Positions 1 through 7,394 of a DNA stretch of 64,000 bases are shown piece by piece. The stretch is from assembly GCF_002127655.1 (NCBI RefSeq), contig NZ_NEHB01000001.1:273972-337971 (forward strand), written 5' to 3'. This DNA is from Janthinobacterium sp. GW456P. GTDB taxonomy: Bacteria; Pseudomonadota; Gammaproteobacteria; Burkholderiales; Burkholderiaceae_D. The translations under genes and the position numbers were made by a program. Position 1 is the stretch's first letter. Each line of letters begins with the position of its first letter. A model generated the notes under the pieces. The model did no database searches. It had not been told where the DNA came from and saw nothing but the letters and a program-made list of their open reading frames with translations.

Positions 1-194
1 AATGCGACAACGAGACCCTGGTCGAGTTGGAAACAGCATTCAAATTCAATGATGCCGTGTTGCGTCACCTGACCGTTAAAATGAAGAAAGCCGAAACAGC
101 TCCTTCGCCGATGATGAAATCGGTACAACGCGAAGACGCGGCCAAAAGCCACCGCACCGAAGCACCAGCAGCCGCTCCAGCCGCAGCCGCTTAA
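1..194 (+). CDS. rpsF: 30S ribosomal protein S6, C-terminal part
   Basis: This is the 3' end of rpsF, cut by the left edge of the window; 63 residues are visible. The readable part carries the S6 C-terminal motif [13 protein letters not shown] followed by the usual low-complexity tail rich in Ala and Pro. S6 binds 16S rRNA in the platform of the small subunit next to S18. The downstream order priB, rpsR, rplI is the conserved betaproteobacterial ribosomal operon, which supports the call. The start and promoter lie outside the window. Confidence 0.95.
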   Translation, partial: CDNETLVELETAFKFNDAVLRHLTVKMKKAETAPSPMMKSVQREDAAKSHRTEAPAAAPAAAA

Positions 195-214
195 TTCTTG
201 ACCAGGATCGTGCG

Positions 215-514
215 CTGAACCAGCTACAAGTTACCGCCATCATTGCCGAGCGTGAAATATTGCGCTATACCCCGGCAGGGCTGCCGATTGTGAATGCAGT
301 ATTGCAACACAGTTCGCAGCAGATGGAAGCAGGGATTGCCCGTTTGACCGAGTTTGATGTTGCCGCGCTAGCCGCTGGCGAAATTTCAGGCCGGTTCAGC
401 CAGGCAAGCTTGAGCGGGGTGTATCAGTTCACGGGTTTCCTGGCAAGGAAGAGCCGCAACAGCAAGAGTTTGGTGTTTCACATCATTGATTTTAGTGCAG
501 TCATTCCCGACTAG
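215..514 (+). CDS. priB: Primosomal replication protein N (PriB)
   Basis: PriB is a single-stranded-DNA-binding OB-fold protein that works with PriA and DnaT in replication restart. The reading frame gives residues such as LRYTPAGLP near the N-terminus, MEAGIAR and GFLARKSRNSKSLVFHI at the C-terminus, all typical of betaproteobacterial PriB. The family normally begins with a MNQLQ-like segment about 15 residues before the first in-frame TTG at 260. That segment is present here only if translation starts at the CTG at 215, which has AGGA at 204-207, seven bases upstream. I therefore take CTG as the start (99 residues); a TTG start would remove the first beta strand. It lies between rpsF and rpsR, as in relatives. 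Confidence 0.85.
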   Translation: MNQLQVTAIIAEREILRYTPAGLPIVNAVLQHSSQQMEAGIARLTEFDVAALAAGEISGRFSQASLSGVYQFTGFLARKSRNSKSLVFHIIDFSAVIPD

Positions 515-539
515 CGCATTTTAGATACAGGAGCCTGAC

Positions 540-830
540 ATGGCATTCGGTAAAAAGTTCGACAAAAATAAGCTCAAGCTTAAAGAAAAACGCAAACAGC
601 AAAACCCTTTGTTCAAACGTAAGAAGTTCTGCCGCTTCACGGCAGCTCACGTTGAGCAAGTCGACTACAAAGACGTCGACACGCTGAAAGACTTCGTCCA
701 GGAAAACGGCAAGATCATGCCAGCACGCCTGACCGGTACCAAAGCGCACTACCAGCGCCAAGTCGACACCGCAATCAAGCGCGCTCGCTTCCTCGCGCTG
801 CTGCCATACACCGATCTGCACCACGCTTAA
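540..830 (+). CDS. rpsR: 30S ribosomal protein S18
   Basis: Small-subunit ribosomal protein that pairs with S6 on the 30S platform. The 96-residue product contains the S18 core: the RKKFCRF segment, the [12 protein letters not shown] segment and the IMPARLTGT segment with a final [10 protein letters not shown] helix. It is somewhat longer than the roughly 75 residues of E. coli S18 because of a Lys-rich N-terminal extension. The start is an ATG preceded by AGGAG (in acaggagcctgac). It sits 25 bases after priB and 27 before rplI in the same operon. Confidence 0.98.
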   Translation: MAFGKKFDKNKLKLKEKRKQQNPLFKRKKFCRFTAAHVEQVDYKDVDTLKDFVQENGKIMPARLTGTKAHYQRQVDTAIKRARFLALLPYTDLHHA

Positions 831-857
831 TCGGTCAGATATTCCTGGAGAAGAACT

Positions 858-1313
858 ATGCAAATCATTCTGTTAGAAAAAGTTGTAAACGTCGGTAACC
901 TCGGCGAAGTCGTCAAAGTCAAAGACGGTTACGCACGTAACTTCCTGATCCCGCAACGCCTGGCACGTCGTGCTACGGCAACCGCTGTGGCTGAATTCGA
1001 AGTCAAGCGCGCCGAACTGGAAAAAGCTGCTGCCGCCAAACTGGCCGCATCGCAAGCCCAGGGCGAAAAACTGAGCGGCCTGACCGTTCAAGTGGCTCAA
1101 AAAGCTGGCGTCGATGGCCGTCTGTTCGGTTCCGTCACCAACTTCGACATCGCTGAAGCGCTGACCAAGCAAGGTTTTGCTGTTGAAAAAGCACAAATCC
1201 GCATGCCTACCGGCCCGCTGAAGATCGTTGGCGAGCACAACGTTTCGGTTGCTCTGCACACCGACGTGGTCGTGGAAGTTGTTATCGCTGTCGTTCCAGA
1301 CGCGAACGCGTAA
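858..1313 (+). CDS. rplI: 50S ribosomal protein L9
   Basis: Large-subunit protein that binds 23S rRNA at the base of the L1 stalk. The 151-residue protein begins with the L9 N-domain [19 protein letters not shown] and the motif [10 protein letters not shown], followed by a long connecting helix (about residues 40-75) and the C-terminal domain with GRLFGSVT. The length is normal for the family. GGAG lies just before the ATG. It is the last gene of the rpsF operon; a strong rho-independent terminator follows 39 bases after the stop. Confidence 0.98.
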   Translation: MQIILLEKVVNVGNLGEVVKVKDGYARNFLIPQRLARRATATAVAEFEVKRAELEKAAAAKLAASQAQGEKLSGLTVQVAQKAGVDGRLFGSVTNFDIAEALTKQGFAVEKAQIRMPTGPLKIVGEHNVSVALHTDVVVEVVIAVVPDANA

Positions 1314-1352
1314 TCGTCTGCGGGCCTGGCCCGCAAGCGCTGCCGCACTATG

Positions 1353-1378
1353 AAAAGCCGGGTTCGCCCGGCTTTTTT
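1353..1378 (+). terminator. Rho-independent terminator after rplI
   Basis: A perfect AGCCGGG/CCCGGCT stem with a short TTCG-type loop is followed by six T residues. It ends the rpsF-priB-rpsR-rplI operon and separates it from the dnaB promoter. Confidence 0.9.
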
Positions 1379-1446
1379 GTGGCCTTTTTTTCGTGTATTT
1401 TTCGCTGATTTTCAGCCCTTTTTTTTTGCCCTGACGCCGAAGCGGG

Positions 1447-1452
1447 TATAAT
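1447..1452 (+). promoter_or_regulatory. Consensus -10 box just before dnaB
   Basis: A perfect TATAAT lies eight bases upstream of the dnaB ATG at 1460. A T-rich segment at 1420-1428 occupies the -35 region but is a weak match. With normal -10 to start-site spacing, transcription would begin at or next to the ATG, and no Shine-Dalgarno sequence is visible. The dnaB transcript may therefore be leaderless. Confidence 0.55.
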
Positions 1453-1459
1453 TCGCGCC

Positions 1460-2845
1460 ATGAACGCCCCCTCTGATCCGCAACTGGATTCCCTCCGTAT
1501 TCCGCCGCATTCGATCGAAGCAGAACAATCCGTTATCGGTGGTCTGCTGCGCGACAATGCCGCATATGACCGCATCGCCGACTTCATGCATGCGGAGGAT
1601 TTCTATCGCTATGACCATCGCATCATCTTCGAGCAAATCGTCAAGATGGTGAACGCTTCCAAGCCAGCCGATGTCATTACTGTTTTTGAAACCCTGACCC
1701 AGCTCGGCAAGGCCGAGGACGTGGGCGGACTCGCTTACCTGAACGCCATGGCGCAAAACACGCCATCGGCCGCGAACATCCGGCGCTATGCCGAGATCGT
1801 GCGCGACCGCGGCGTGCTGCGCAAGCTCATCACCGTCGCCGACGATATCTCCGGCACGGCCTTCAGCCCGCAAGGCAAGGAAGTCAAGCAGATGCTTGAC
1901 GAGGCCGAGTCGAAGATTTTCGCCATCGCCGAAGAAGGCGCGCGCGGCGCCCAGGGCTGGACCGCCATCCAGCCCCTGCTGACGCAAGTGGTCGAGCGCA
2001 TCGACGAACTGTACAGCCGCGACAACCAGAGTGAAATCACGGGCGTGCCCACCGGTTTCATCGACCTCGACCGCATGACCTCGGGTCTGCAGCCGGGCGA
2101 CCTGGTGATCGTGGCGGGCCGTCCATCGATGGGCAAGACGGCGTTTTCCGTCAACATCGGCGAGAACGTGGCCATCGACAGCGGCTTGCCCGTGGCCGTG
2201 TTCTCGATGGAGATGGGCGGCGCCCAGCTGGCCATGCGTATGCTCGGCTCCGTCGGGCAGCTCGACCAGCACCGTTTGCGCACGGGCCGCCTGAACGACG
2301 AAGACTGGCCGCGCCTGACGAATGCGATCCAGAAGATGAACGACGCGCAGTTGTACATCGATGAAACGCCGGCGCTCAACTCGATCGAATTGCGCGCCCG
2401 CTCGCGCCGCCTGTCGCGCCAGTGCGGCAAGCTGGGCCTGATCATTGTCGATTACTTGCAGCTGATGTCGGCCAATACCCCGGGCGACAACCGCGCCACG
2501 GAGATTTCCGAAATTTCGCGCGGCTTGAAAGGCCTGGCGAAGGAACTCGGTTGTCCCGTGATCGCGCTGTCCCAGCTGAACCGCTCGCTGGAACAACGTC
2601 CTAACAAGCGTCCCGTGATGTCCGACTTGCGCGAATCGGGCGCTATTGAGCAGGATGCCGACGTGATCCTGTTCATTTACCGCGACGAGGTGTATAACCC
2701 CGACTCGCCGGACAAAGGGACGGCCGAAATCATCATCGGTAAACAGCGTAACGGCCCAATCGGCAGCATCCGCCTCACCTTCATGGGGCAGTACACCAAA
2801 TTTGGCAATTACAGTGGTGGCCTGGCGCTTTACCAAGGCGACTAA
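1460..2845 (+). CDS. dnaB: Replicative DNA helicase DnaB
   Basis: Hexameric 5'-3' helicase that unwinds the replication fork and binds primase. The 461-residue product has the N-terminal DnaB domain beginning with IPPHSIEAEQSVIGGLL, a linker, and the RecA-like C-terminal domain. That domain carries Walker A GRPSMGKTAFS (about residue 225), Walker B LIIVDYLQLM (about residue 330), the LSQLNRSLEQR segment and the SDLRESGAIEQDADVI arginine-finger region. The length matches the family and no intein is present. The ATG at 1460 is the only usable start before the conserved N-domain. It has its own promoter and is followed by a terminator. Confidence 0.98.
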   Translation: MNAPSDPQLDSLRIPPHSIEAEQSVIGGLLRDNAAYDRIADFMHAEDFYRYDHRIIFEQIVKMVNASKPADVITVFETLTQLGKAEDVGGLAYLNAMAQNTPSAANIRRYAEIVRDRGVLRKLITVADDISGTAFSPQGKEVKQMLDEAESKIFAIAEEGARGAQGWTAIQPLLTQVVERIDELYSRDNQSEITGVPTGFIDLDRMTSGLQPGDLVIVAGRPSMGKTAFSVNIGENVAIDSGLPVAVFSMEMGGAQLAMRMLGSVGQLDQHRLRTGRLNDEDWPRLTNAIQKMNDAQLYIDETPALNSIELRARSRRLSRQCGKLGLIIVDYLQLMSANTPGDNRATEISEISRGLKGLAKELGCPVIALSQLNRSLEQRPNKRPVMSDLRESGAIEQDADVILFIYRDEVYNPDSPDKGTAEIIIGKQRNGPIGSIRLTFMGQYTKFGNYSGGLALYQGD

Positions 2846-2872
2846 GACTCAGCAGCACTGGCAATTCCATTG

Positions 2873-2899
2873 GCCGCCCCCTCATACGGGGCGGCTTTC
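2873..2899 (+). terminator. Terminator after dnaB
   Basis: The arms GCCGCCCC and GGGGCGGC (2873-2880 and 2888-2895) form a perfect eight-pair stem with a seven-base loop, followed by TTT. The T-run is short, so termination may be partial. Confidence 0.7.
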
Positions 2900-2939
2900 T
2901 GTAGTAAATAACACGACTCAATGCTTAACGGAGAATGAC

Positions 2940-3566
2940 ATGTTTGGACGCTTGATGCCCACTGAGGGCAAGTTTTTTGAATTGTTTAACCAGCACGCGG
3001 AACTGTGCGTCAAGGGCGCGAAAGAGATGCTCGGCCTGATGACCAATTTCGACGACCTGGAAAACCGCGTGCATGCGATCGAAAGCATCGAGAAACAGGC
3101 GGACAAAGTTACCTACGCCACCGTGGAAATGCTGCACAAGACCTTCATCACGCCGATCGACCGCGATGACATCCATCAGCTGATCACGCGCCAAGACGAC
3201 ATCCTCGACCTGCTGGAAGATGCGGCGCAAACCGTCTCGCTGTACGACCTGAAAGCCGTCACGCCGGAAGCCAAGCGCCTGGCCGAACTGGTGCTGGCCT
3301 GTACCGAAAAAGTGCGCGACGCCGTCGCCATGTTGCACAATATGGACAACTCGCGCAAGATCGTCGCCATCTGCGAAGAGATCGACCGCCTGGAATCGGA
3401 CGCCGACCACGTGATGCGCGCCGCCATGTCCAAGCTGTTCCGCGACGAGCCGGACGTGCGCAACCTGATCAAGCTGAAAGCGATCTACGAAATTCTGGAA
3501 ACCGTGACCGACCGTTGCGAAGACGTGTCCAATATTATCGAAGGCATCATCGTCGAAAACGCGTAA
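2940..3566 (+). CDS. DUF47 family PhoU-like protein, Pit partner
   Basis: A 208-residue all-helical protein of the TIGR00153/DUF47 family, distantly related to PhoU. Recognisable segments are the N-terminal MFGRLMPTEGKFFELF and the acidic helices with IEKQADKVTYATVEMLHKTFITPIDR and the matching repeat SDADHVMRAAMSKLF-like region. Family members are found next to low-affinity phosphate transporters and are thought to modulate them. That fits here, since the Pit gene follows after 42 bases on the same strand. The ATG at 2940 is preceded by GGAG. A longer in-frame start at 2802 would run through the dnaB terminator and is rejected. Confidence 0.9.
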   Translation: MFGRLMPTEGKFFELFNQHAELCVKGAKEMLGLMTNFDDLENRVHAIESIEKQADKVTYATVEMLHKTFITPIDRDDIHQLITRQDDILDLLEDAAQTVSLYDLKAVTPEAKRLAELVLACTEKVRDAVAMLHNMDNSRKIVAICEEIDRLESDADHVMRAAMSKLFRDEPDVRNLIKLKAIYEILETVTDRCEDVSNIIEGIIVENA

Positions 3567-3608
3567 GCGTTGGGCCTGTCCTGAACCAGAATCAGAAAAG
3601 AAACTATA

Positions 3609-4619
3609 ATGACCATACAAATCAGCATCTACGTGCTAGGCCTGTTGATCGTCCTGGCGCTGCTGTTTGACTTCATGAACGGCTTCCACGACGCCGCCAA
3701 CGCGATTGCCACGGTGGTCTCGACGGGCGTATTGAAACCGCAGACCGCGGTTGCCATGGCCGCCACGTTCAACTTCGTCGCCATCTTCGTGTTCCACCAG
3801 CTGACCGTGGCCGCCACGGTGGGCAAGGGCACCATCGATCCGGCCGTGATCGACCAGTACGTGATCTTCGGCGCGCTGATGGGCGCCATCTTCTGGAATT
3901 TGTTTACCTGGTACTACGGCATTCCCTCGTCGTCCTCGCACGCCCTGATCGGCGGCCTGGTGGGCGCCGCCGTCGCCAAGTCGGGCACGGGCGCGCTGGT
4001 TGCTGCCGGCCTGTGGAAAACCGTGGCCTTCATCGTCATCGCGCCCGTGCTGGGCTTCGTCTTCGGCTCCATCATGATGCTGCTCGTGTCGTGGATCTTC
4101 GTGCGTTCGACGCCGCGCAAGGTCGACAAGTGGTTCCGCCGTTTGCAACTGGCATCGGCGGCCGCCTACAGCCTGGGTCACGGCGGCAACGATGCGCAAA
4201 AAACCATCGGCATCATCTGGATGCTGCTGATCGCCGCCGGCTACTCCAGCGCGGCCGACCAGATGCCGCCGATGTGGGTCATCATCTCGTGCTACACGGC
4301 GATCAGCTTCGGCACGCTGTTCGGCGGCTGGCGCATCGTCAAGACCATGGGCCAGAAGATCACCAAGCTCAAACCGGTCGGCGGCTTCTGCGCCGAAACG
4401 GGCGGCGCGATCACCCTGTTCGTCTCGACGGCGCTGGGCATTCCCGTGTCGACCACGCACACGATCACGGGCGCCATCGTCGGCGTCGGCTCGGCGCAAA
4501 AAATGTCGGCCGTGCGCTGGGGCGTGGCGGGCAATATCGTCTGGGCCTGGATCTTCACGATTCCCGCTTCGGCCTTCGTCGCAGCAGTGGCCTGGTGGAT
4601 TGGCCACCACATCATGTAA
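3609..4619 (+). CDS. pit: Inorganic phosphate transporter, PiT family
   Basis: Inner-membrane cation-coupled low-affinity phosphate (metal-phosphate) carrier, 336 residues with about ten membrane segments. Two inverted repeat signatures of the PiT family are present: FMNGFHDAANAIATVV near residue 18 and GHGGNDAQKTIG near residue 192, plus the second-half VSTTHTITGAIVG segment. It is shorter than E. coli PitA (about 500 residues), as is common for the PiT forms paired with DUF47 proteins. It follows the DUF47 gene in an operon and ends in a bidirectional terminator. The transported ion cannot be read from the sequence. Confidence 0.93.
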   Translation: MTIQISIYVLGLLIVLALLFDFMNGFHDAANAIATVVSTGVLKPQTAVAMAATFNFVAIFVFHQLTVAATVGKGTIDPAVIDQYVIFGALMGAIFWNLFTWYYGIPSSSSHALIGGLVGAAVAKSGTGALVAAGLWKTVAFIVIAPVLGFVFGSIMMLLVSWIFVRSTPRKVDKWFRRLQLASAAAYSLGHGGNDAQKTIGIIWMLLIAAGYSSAADQMPPMWVIISCYTAISFGTLFGGWRIVKTMGQKITKLKPVGGFCAETGGAITLFVSTALGIPVSTTHTITGAIVGVGSAQKMSAVRWGVAGNIVWAWIFTIPASAFVAAVAWWIGHHIM

Positions 4620-4647
4620 GGCGGCCTTGGGCCAATTGGGCACATTC

Positions 4648-4678
4648 AAAAAAGGAACCGCAAGGTTCCTTTTTTTTA
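4648..4678. terminator. Bidirectional terminator between pit and the MBL gene
   Basis: AAGGAACC and GGTTCCTT arms with a GCAA loop are flanked by A-rich sequence on the left and eight T on the right. It can therefore stop transcription from both convergent genes. The MBL stop codon lies at its right edge. Confidence 0.88.
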
Positions 4679-5572
4679 TGCGCCGGCCAGTTCCACCGTC
4701 AGCCCCTCGCTGGCGAGGAACACCTGCAGGCCGGCCAGGCGGCTCGCATAGCGGCCCATCACGTCGGCAAACACGGCTTCGAGCTGCTCGTCGCTGCGGG
4801 TCGGTTCGTGGTGGGTACAGTACAGGCGCCGCGCGCCGCAGCGCAGGGCCAGGTCGAAGGCGGCGTCGAAGGTGCCGTGGCCCCAGCCCTGCTTGCCCGG
4901 GTATTCTTCGCGCGTGTACGAGCAATCCATGATCAGCGCATCGACGCCGGCGACCAGCGCATCGATGCCGGCCTGGCGCTGCGCATTGCGCGCCGCGCAG
5001 GCCGCATGCTCGGCGTGACCGGGCGGATGCAGGTTGTAGAACGGTTCATGGTCGCCGCTGAAAAACAGCGCGGCGCCGCCGCAGTCGATGCGGTAGCCGA
5101 GGTTGACCACAGGATGGTTCATTTCCGCGCCGCGCACGCGCGCGCCACCCACGTCGACGGCTTCTCCCGGTGCCAGCGTGCGGTACTCGATGCCGGCCGC
5201 CATGGCCGCTTCGCTGACGGGGAAATAGCTGCTTTGCAGCTGCACCGCCATCACGTGCTCGATACCGCGGCCGGCGGCCGCATCGTGGGCACCGTACAAG
5301 CGCATGCGGTTGCCGGCCACGAACAGGGGCGAGAACATGGGCAGGCCATGGATGTGATCCCAGTGGCTGTGCGTGATGAAGACGTGCGCGTCGACGGGCT
5401 GGCCCGGCGGCAGCTGCTGCGCCAGCGCGAAGATGCCGCTGCCGGCATCGAGAATGATCAGGCTGTCGTTGTCCGTGCGCACTTCGATGCACGTGGTGTT
5501 GCCGCCATAGCGCGCCGTGCGCGGGCCGGGAGAGGGGATGGAGCCGCGCACGCCCCTGAACGTGAATTTCAT
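4676..5572 (-). CDS. MBL-fold metallo-hydrolase
   Basis: A 298-residue metallo-beta-lactamase-fold hydrolase. The metal motif HxHxDH is seen as HSHWDHIHG near residue 80. Further ligands fit EMNHP, FSGDHEPF and the C-terminal THHEP. The N-terminal GVRGSIPSPGP and RYGGNTTCIEV segments are typical of the group that includes PhnP-like and class III cyclic-nucleotide phosphodiesterase-like enzymes. The substrate is not determined. It is divergent from the HD-GYP/adenylate cyclase pair, so a cyclic-nucleotide or other phosphodiester substrate is possible but is only inference. The ATG is preceded by AAGG on the minus strand. Confidence 0.85.
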   Translation of the reverse strand: MKFTFRGVRGSIPSPGPRTARYGGNTTCIEVRTDNDSLIILDAGSGIFALAQQLPPGQPVDAHVFITHSHWDHIHGLPMFSPLFVAGNRMRLYGAHDAAAGRGIEHVMAVQLQSSYFPVSEAAMAAGIEYRTLAPGEAVDVGGARVRGAEMNHPVVNLGYRIDCGGAALFFSGDHEPFYNLHPPGHAEHAACAARNAQRQAGIDALVAGVDALIMDCSYTREEYPGKQGWGHGTFDAAFDLALRCGARRLYCTHHEPTRSDEQLEAVFADVMGRYASRLAGLQVFLASEGLTVELAGA

Positions 5573-5771
5573 TCAGTACCTTGTTATAGTGTAATTATTG
5601 TTGATTCTATTCTAATTAATGAGATTGGCGGCAACATTTATGCGTGTTGCGATACGGAAAGTAATTTCATTTTGTTGTGACTAAGTAATGTACAGTGCGC
5701 AGGGTCGCCGTTACACTGGCGCTTGCCGACGTCCCCTTTTTTTGCTTGCCCATTACCTGATTGCCACCAAT

Positions 5772-7394
5772 ATGCCTCAGCTGCACCCTGAGAAAATCGC
5801 CCACAGACTGGAGCAATTGACCGAACTCAGCGTCGCGCTCGGCCACGGCCTCGGCGGTGAAGGGCGCGACATTGGCGCGCTGCTGCAGCGCATCGTGCTG
5901 CTGGCGAAAAGCATGAGCGGCGCCGACGGCGCCACCCTGTACCGGCCCGCGCTTGAGGGGCGCCAGCTGGCGTTCGATATCAGCGTCAACGACAGCCTGG
6001 GCATCGCGCAGGGGGCGGACATGGGTTTGCCGGGCGTTCCCCTGTTCGATGGCGCCGGCCAGCCCAACCTGGCGTCGGTGGCCGCGTATGCGGCGAACAT
6101 GCGCCGCAGCGTGAATATCGCCGACGTCTACCGCGACGAGGTCTTCAATTTTTCCGGCATGCGCGAGTTTGACCGCCACCATGGCTACCACACGCAATCG
6201 ATCCTGACGGTGCCCATGAGCGATCACGAGGGCGACTTGATCGGCGTGCTGCAGCTGGTCAATGCCAAGGATGGCGAGACGGGCCAGGTGCGCGCCTTTT
6301 CCTCCACCGACCAGCGCTTCATCGAGGCGCTGGCCGCGCAGGCGGGCGTGGCGCTGACGAATCAGCTGCTCATCTCTCAGCTGGAAGAGCTGCTCGAATC
6401 GCTCGTTACCCTGATCAATATCGGCATCGATGAAAAGTCGCCGTACACGGGACGGCATTGCCAGTTCGTGCCCGAGCTGACGATGTTGCTGGCCGACGCC
6501 GCGCATGCGACGCAAACGGGGCCGCTGGCCGATTTCCGGCTCAGCGACAACGAGCGCAAGCAGCTGTGGCTGGCCGGCCTGCTGCACGATTGCGGCAAGA
6601 TCACCACACCCGTGCACGTGGTCGACAAGGCCACCAAACTGGAAACCATCTTCGACCGCATCGCCCTGATCGACACGCGCTACGAAGTGCTGCTGCGCGA
6701 CGCCGAGATCGCCGCCCTGCGCCAGCAGGCGGCGCAGCCGCAGCAGAAGGACGCCATCGCCCGCGCGCTGGAGCAGGAGCAGGCGGCGCTGCGCGAGGAA
6801 CGCGACTTCATCCGCACGGTTAACATCGGCGGTGAAAGCATGGCGCAGGCCGACCAGGAAAGGGTGCGGCAGATCGCCCGCCGGCGCTGGCGCGCGGCCG
6901 ACGGCGAGCTGCGCGATTTTCTCGATGCCGACGAGACGGAAAACCTGACCATCCGCGCCGGCACCCTGACGGCGGCCGAGCGGGCCATCGTCAACAACCA
7001 TATCAGCGTGTCGATCCGCATGCTCGAAGCGCTGCCGTGGCCCAAGCACCTGCAGAAGGTGCCCGAATATGCGGGCGGCCATCACGAGCGCATGGATGGC
7101 AAGGGCTATCCGCGCGGGCTGACGAAAGAGCAGATGTCGGTGCCGGCGCGGCTGATGGCGATTGCCGACATTTTCGAGGCGCTGACGGCGCGCGACCGGC
7201 CCTACAAAAAGGGCAAGTCGCTGTCCGAATCGCTGCGCATCCTCGGCAATTTCAGCCTGAACGGCCATATCGACCCGGAGCTGTTCGACGTTTTCATCCG
7301 CAGCAAGGTCTATCTGACCTTCGCTGAAAAGCACATGCATCCGAGCCAGATCGATGCCGTCGACGAGGCGGCCATTCCGGGCTATATCCCTTGA
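5772..7394 (+). CDS. GAF and HD-GYP domain phosphohydrolase
   Basis: A predicted cytoplasmic signalling phosphodiesterase of about 540 residues. An N-terminal GAF domain (about residues 20-200) includes SILTVPM and GVLQLVNAK. It is followed by an HD-GYP domain with YTGRHC, LLHDCGK at residues 270-275 and the HHERMDGKGYP signature at about 437-447. Canonical HD-GYP proteins hydrolyse cyclic di-GMP. Here the spacing between HD and the second histidine pair is about 165 residues, roughly 100 more than usual, with a charged, probably coiled-coil insertion. An in-frame ATG at 5688 would add 28 residues that do not look conserved; neither start has a clear Shine-Dalgarno. The stop overlaps the next gene's TTG (TTGA), implying translational coupling. 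Confidence 0.85.
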   Translation: MPQLHPEKIAHRLEQLTELSVALGHGLGGEGRDIGALLQRIVLLAKSMSGADGATLYRPALEGRQLAFDISVNDSLGIAQGADMGLPGVPLFDGAGQPNLASVAAYAANMRRSVNIADVYRDEVFNFSGMREFDRHHGYHTQSILTVPMSDHEGDLIGVLQLVNAKDGETGQVRAFSSTDQRFIEALAAQAGVALTNQLLISQLEELLESLVTLINIGIDEKSPYTGRHCQFVPELTMLLADAAHATQTGPLADFRLSDNERKQLWLAGLLHDCGKITTPVHVVDKATKLETIFDRIALIDTRYEVLLRDAEIAALRQQAAQPQQKDAIARALEQEQAALREERDFIRTVNIGGESMAQADQERVRQIARRRWRAADGELRDFLDADETENLTIRAGTLTAAERAIVNNHISVSIRMLEALPWPKHLQKVPEYAGGHHERMDGKGYPRGLTKEQMSVPARLMAIADIFEALTARDRPYKKGKSLSESLRILGNFSLNGHIDPELFDVFIRSKVYLTFAEKHMHPSQIDAVDEAAIPGYIP

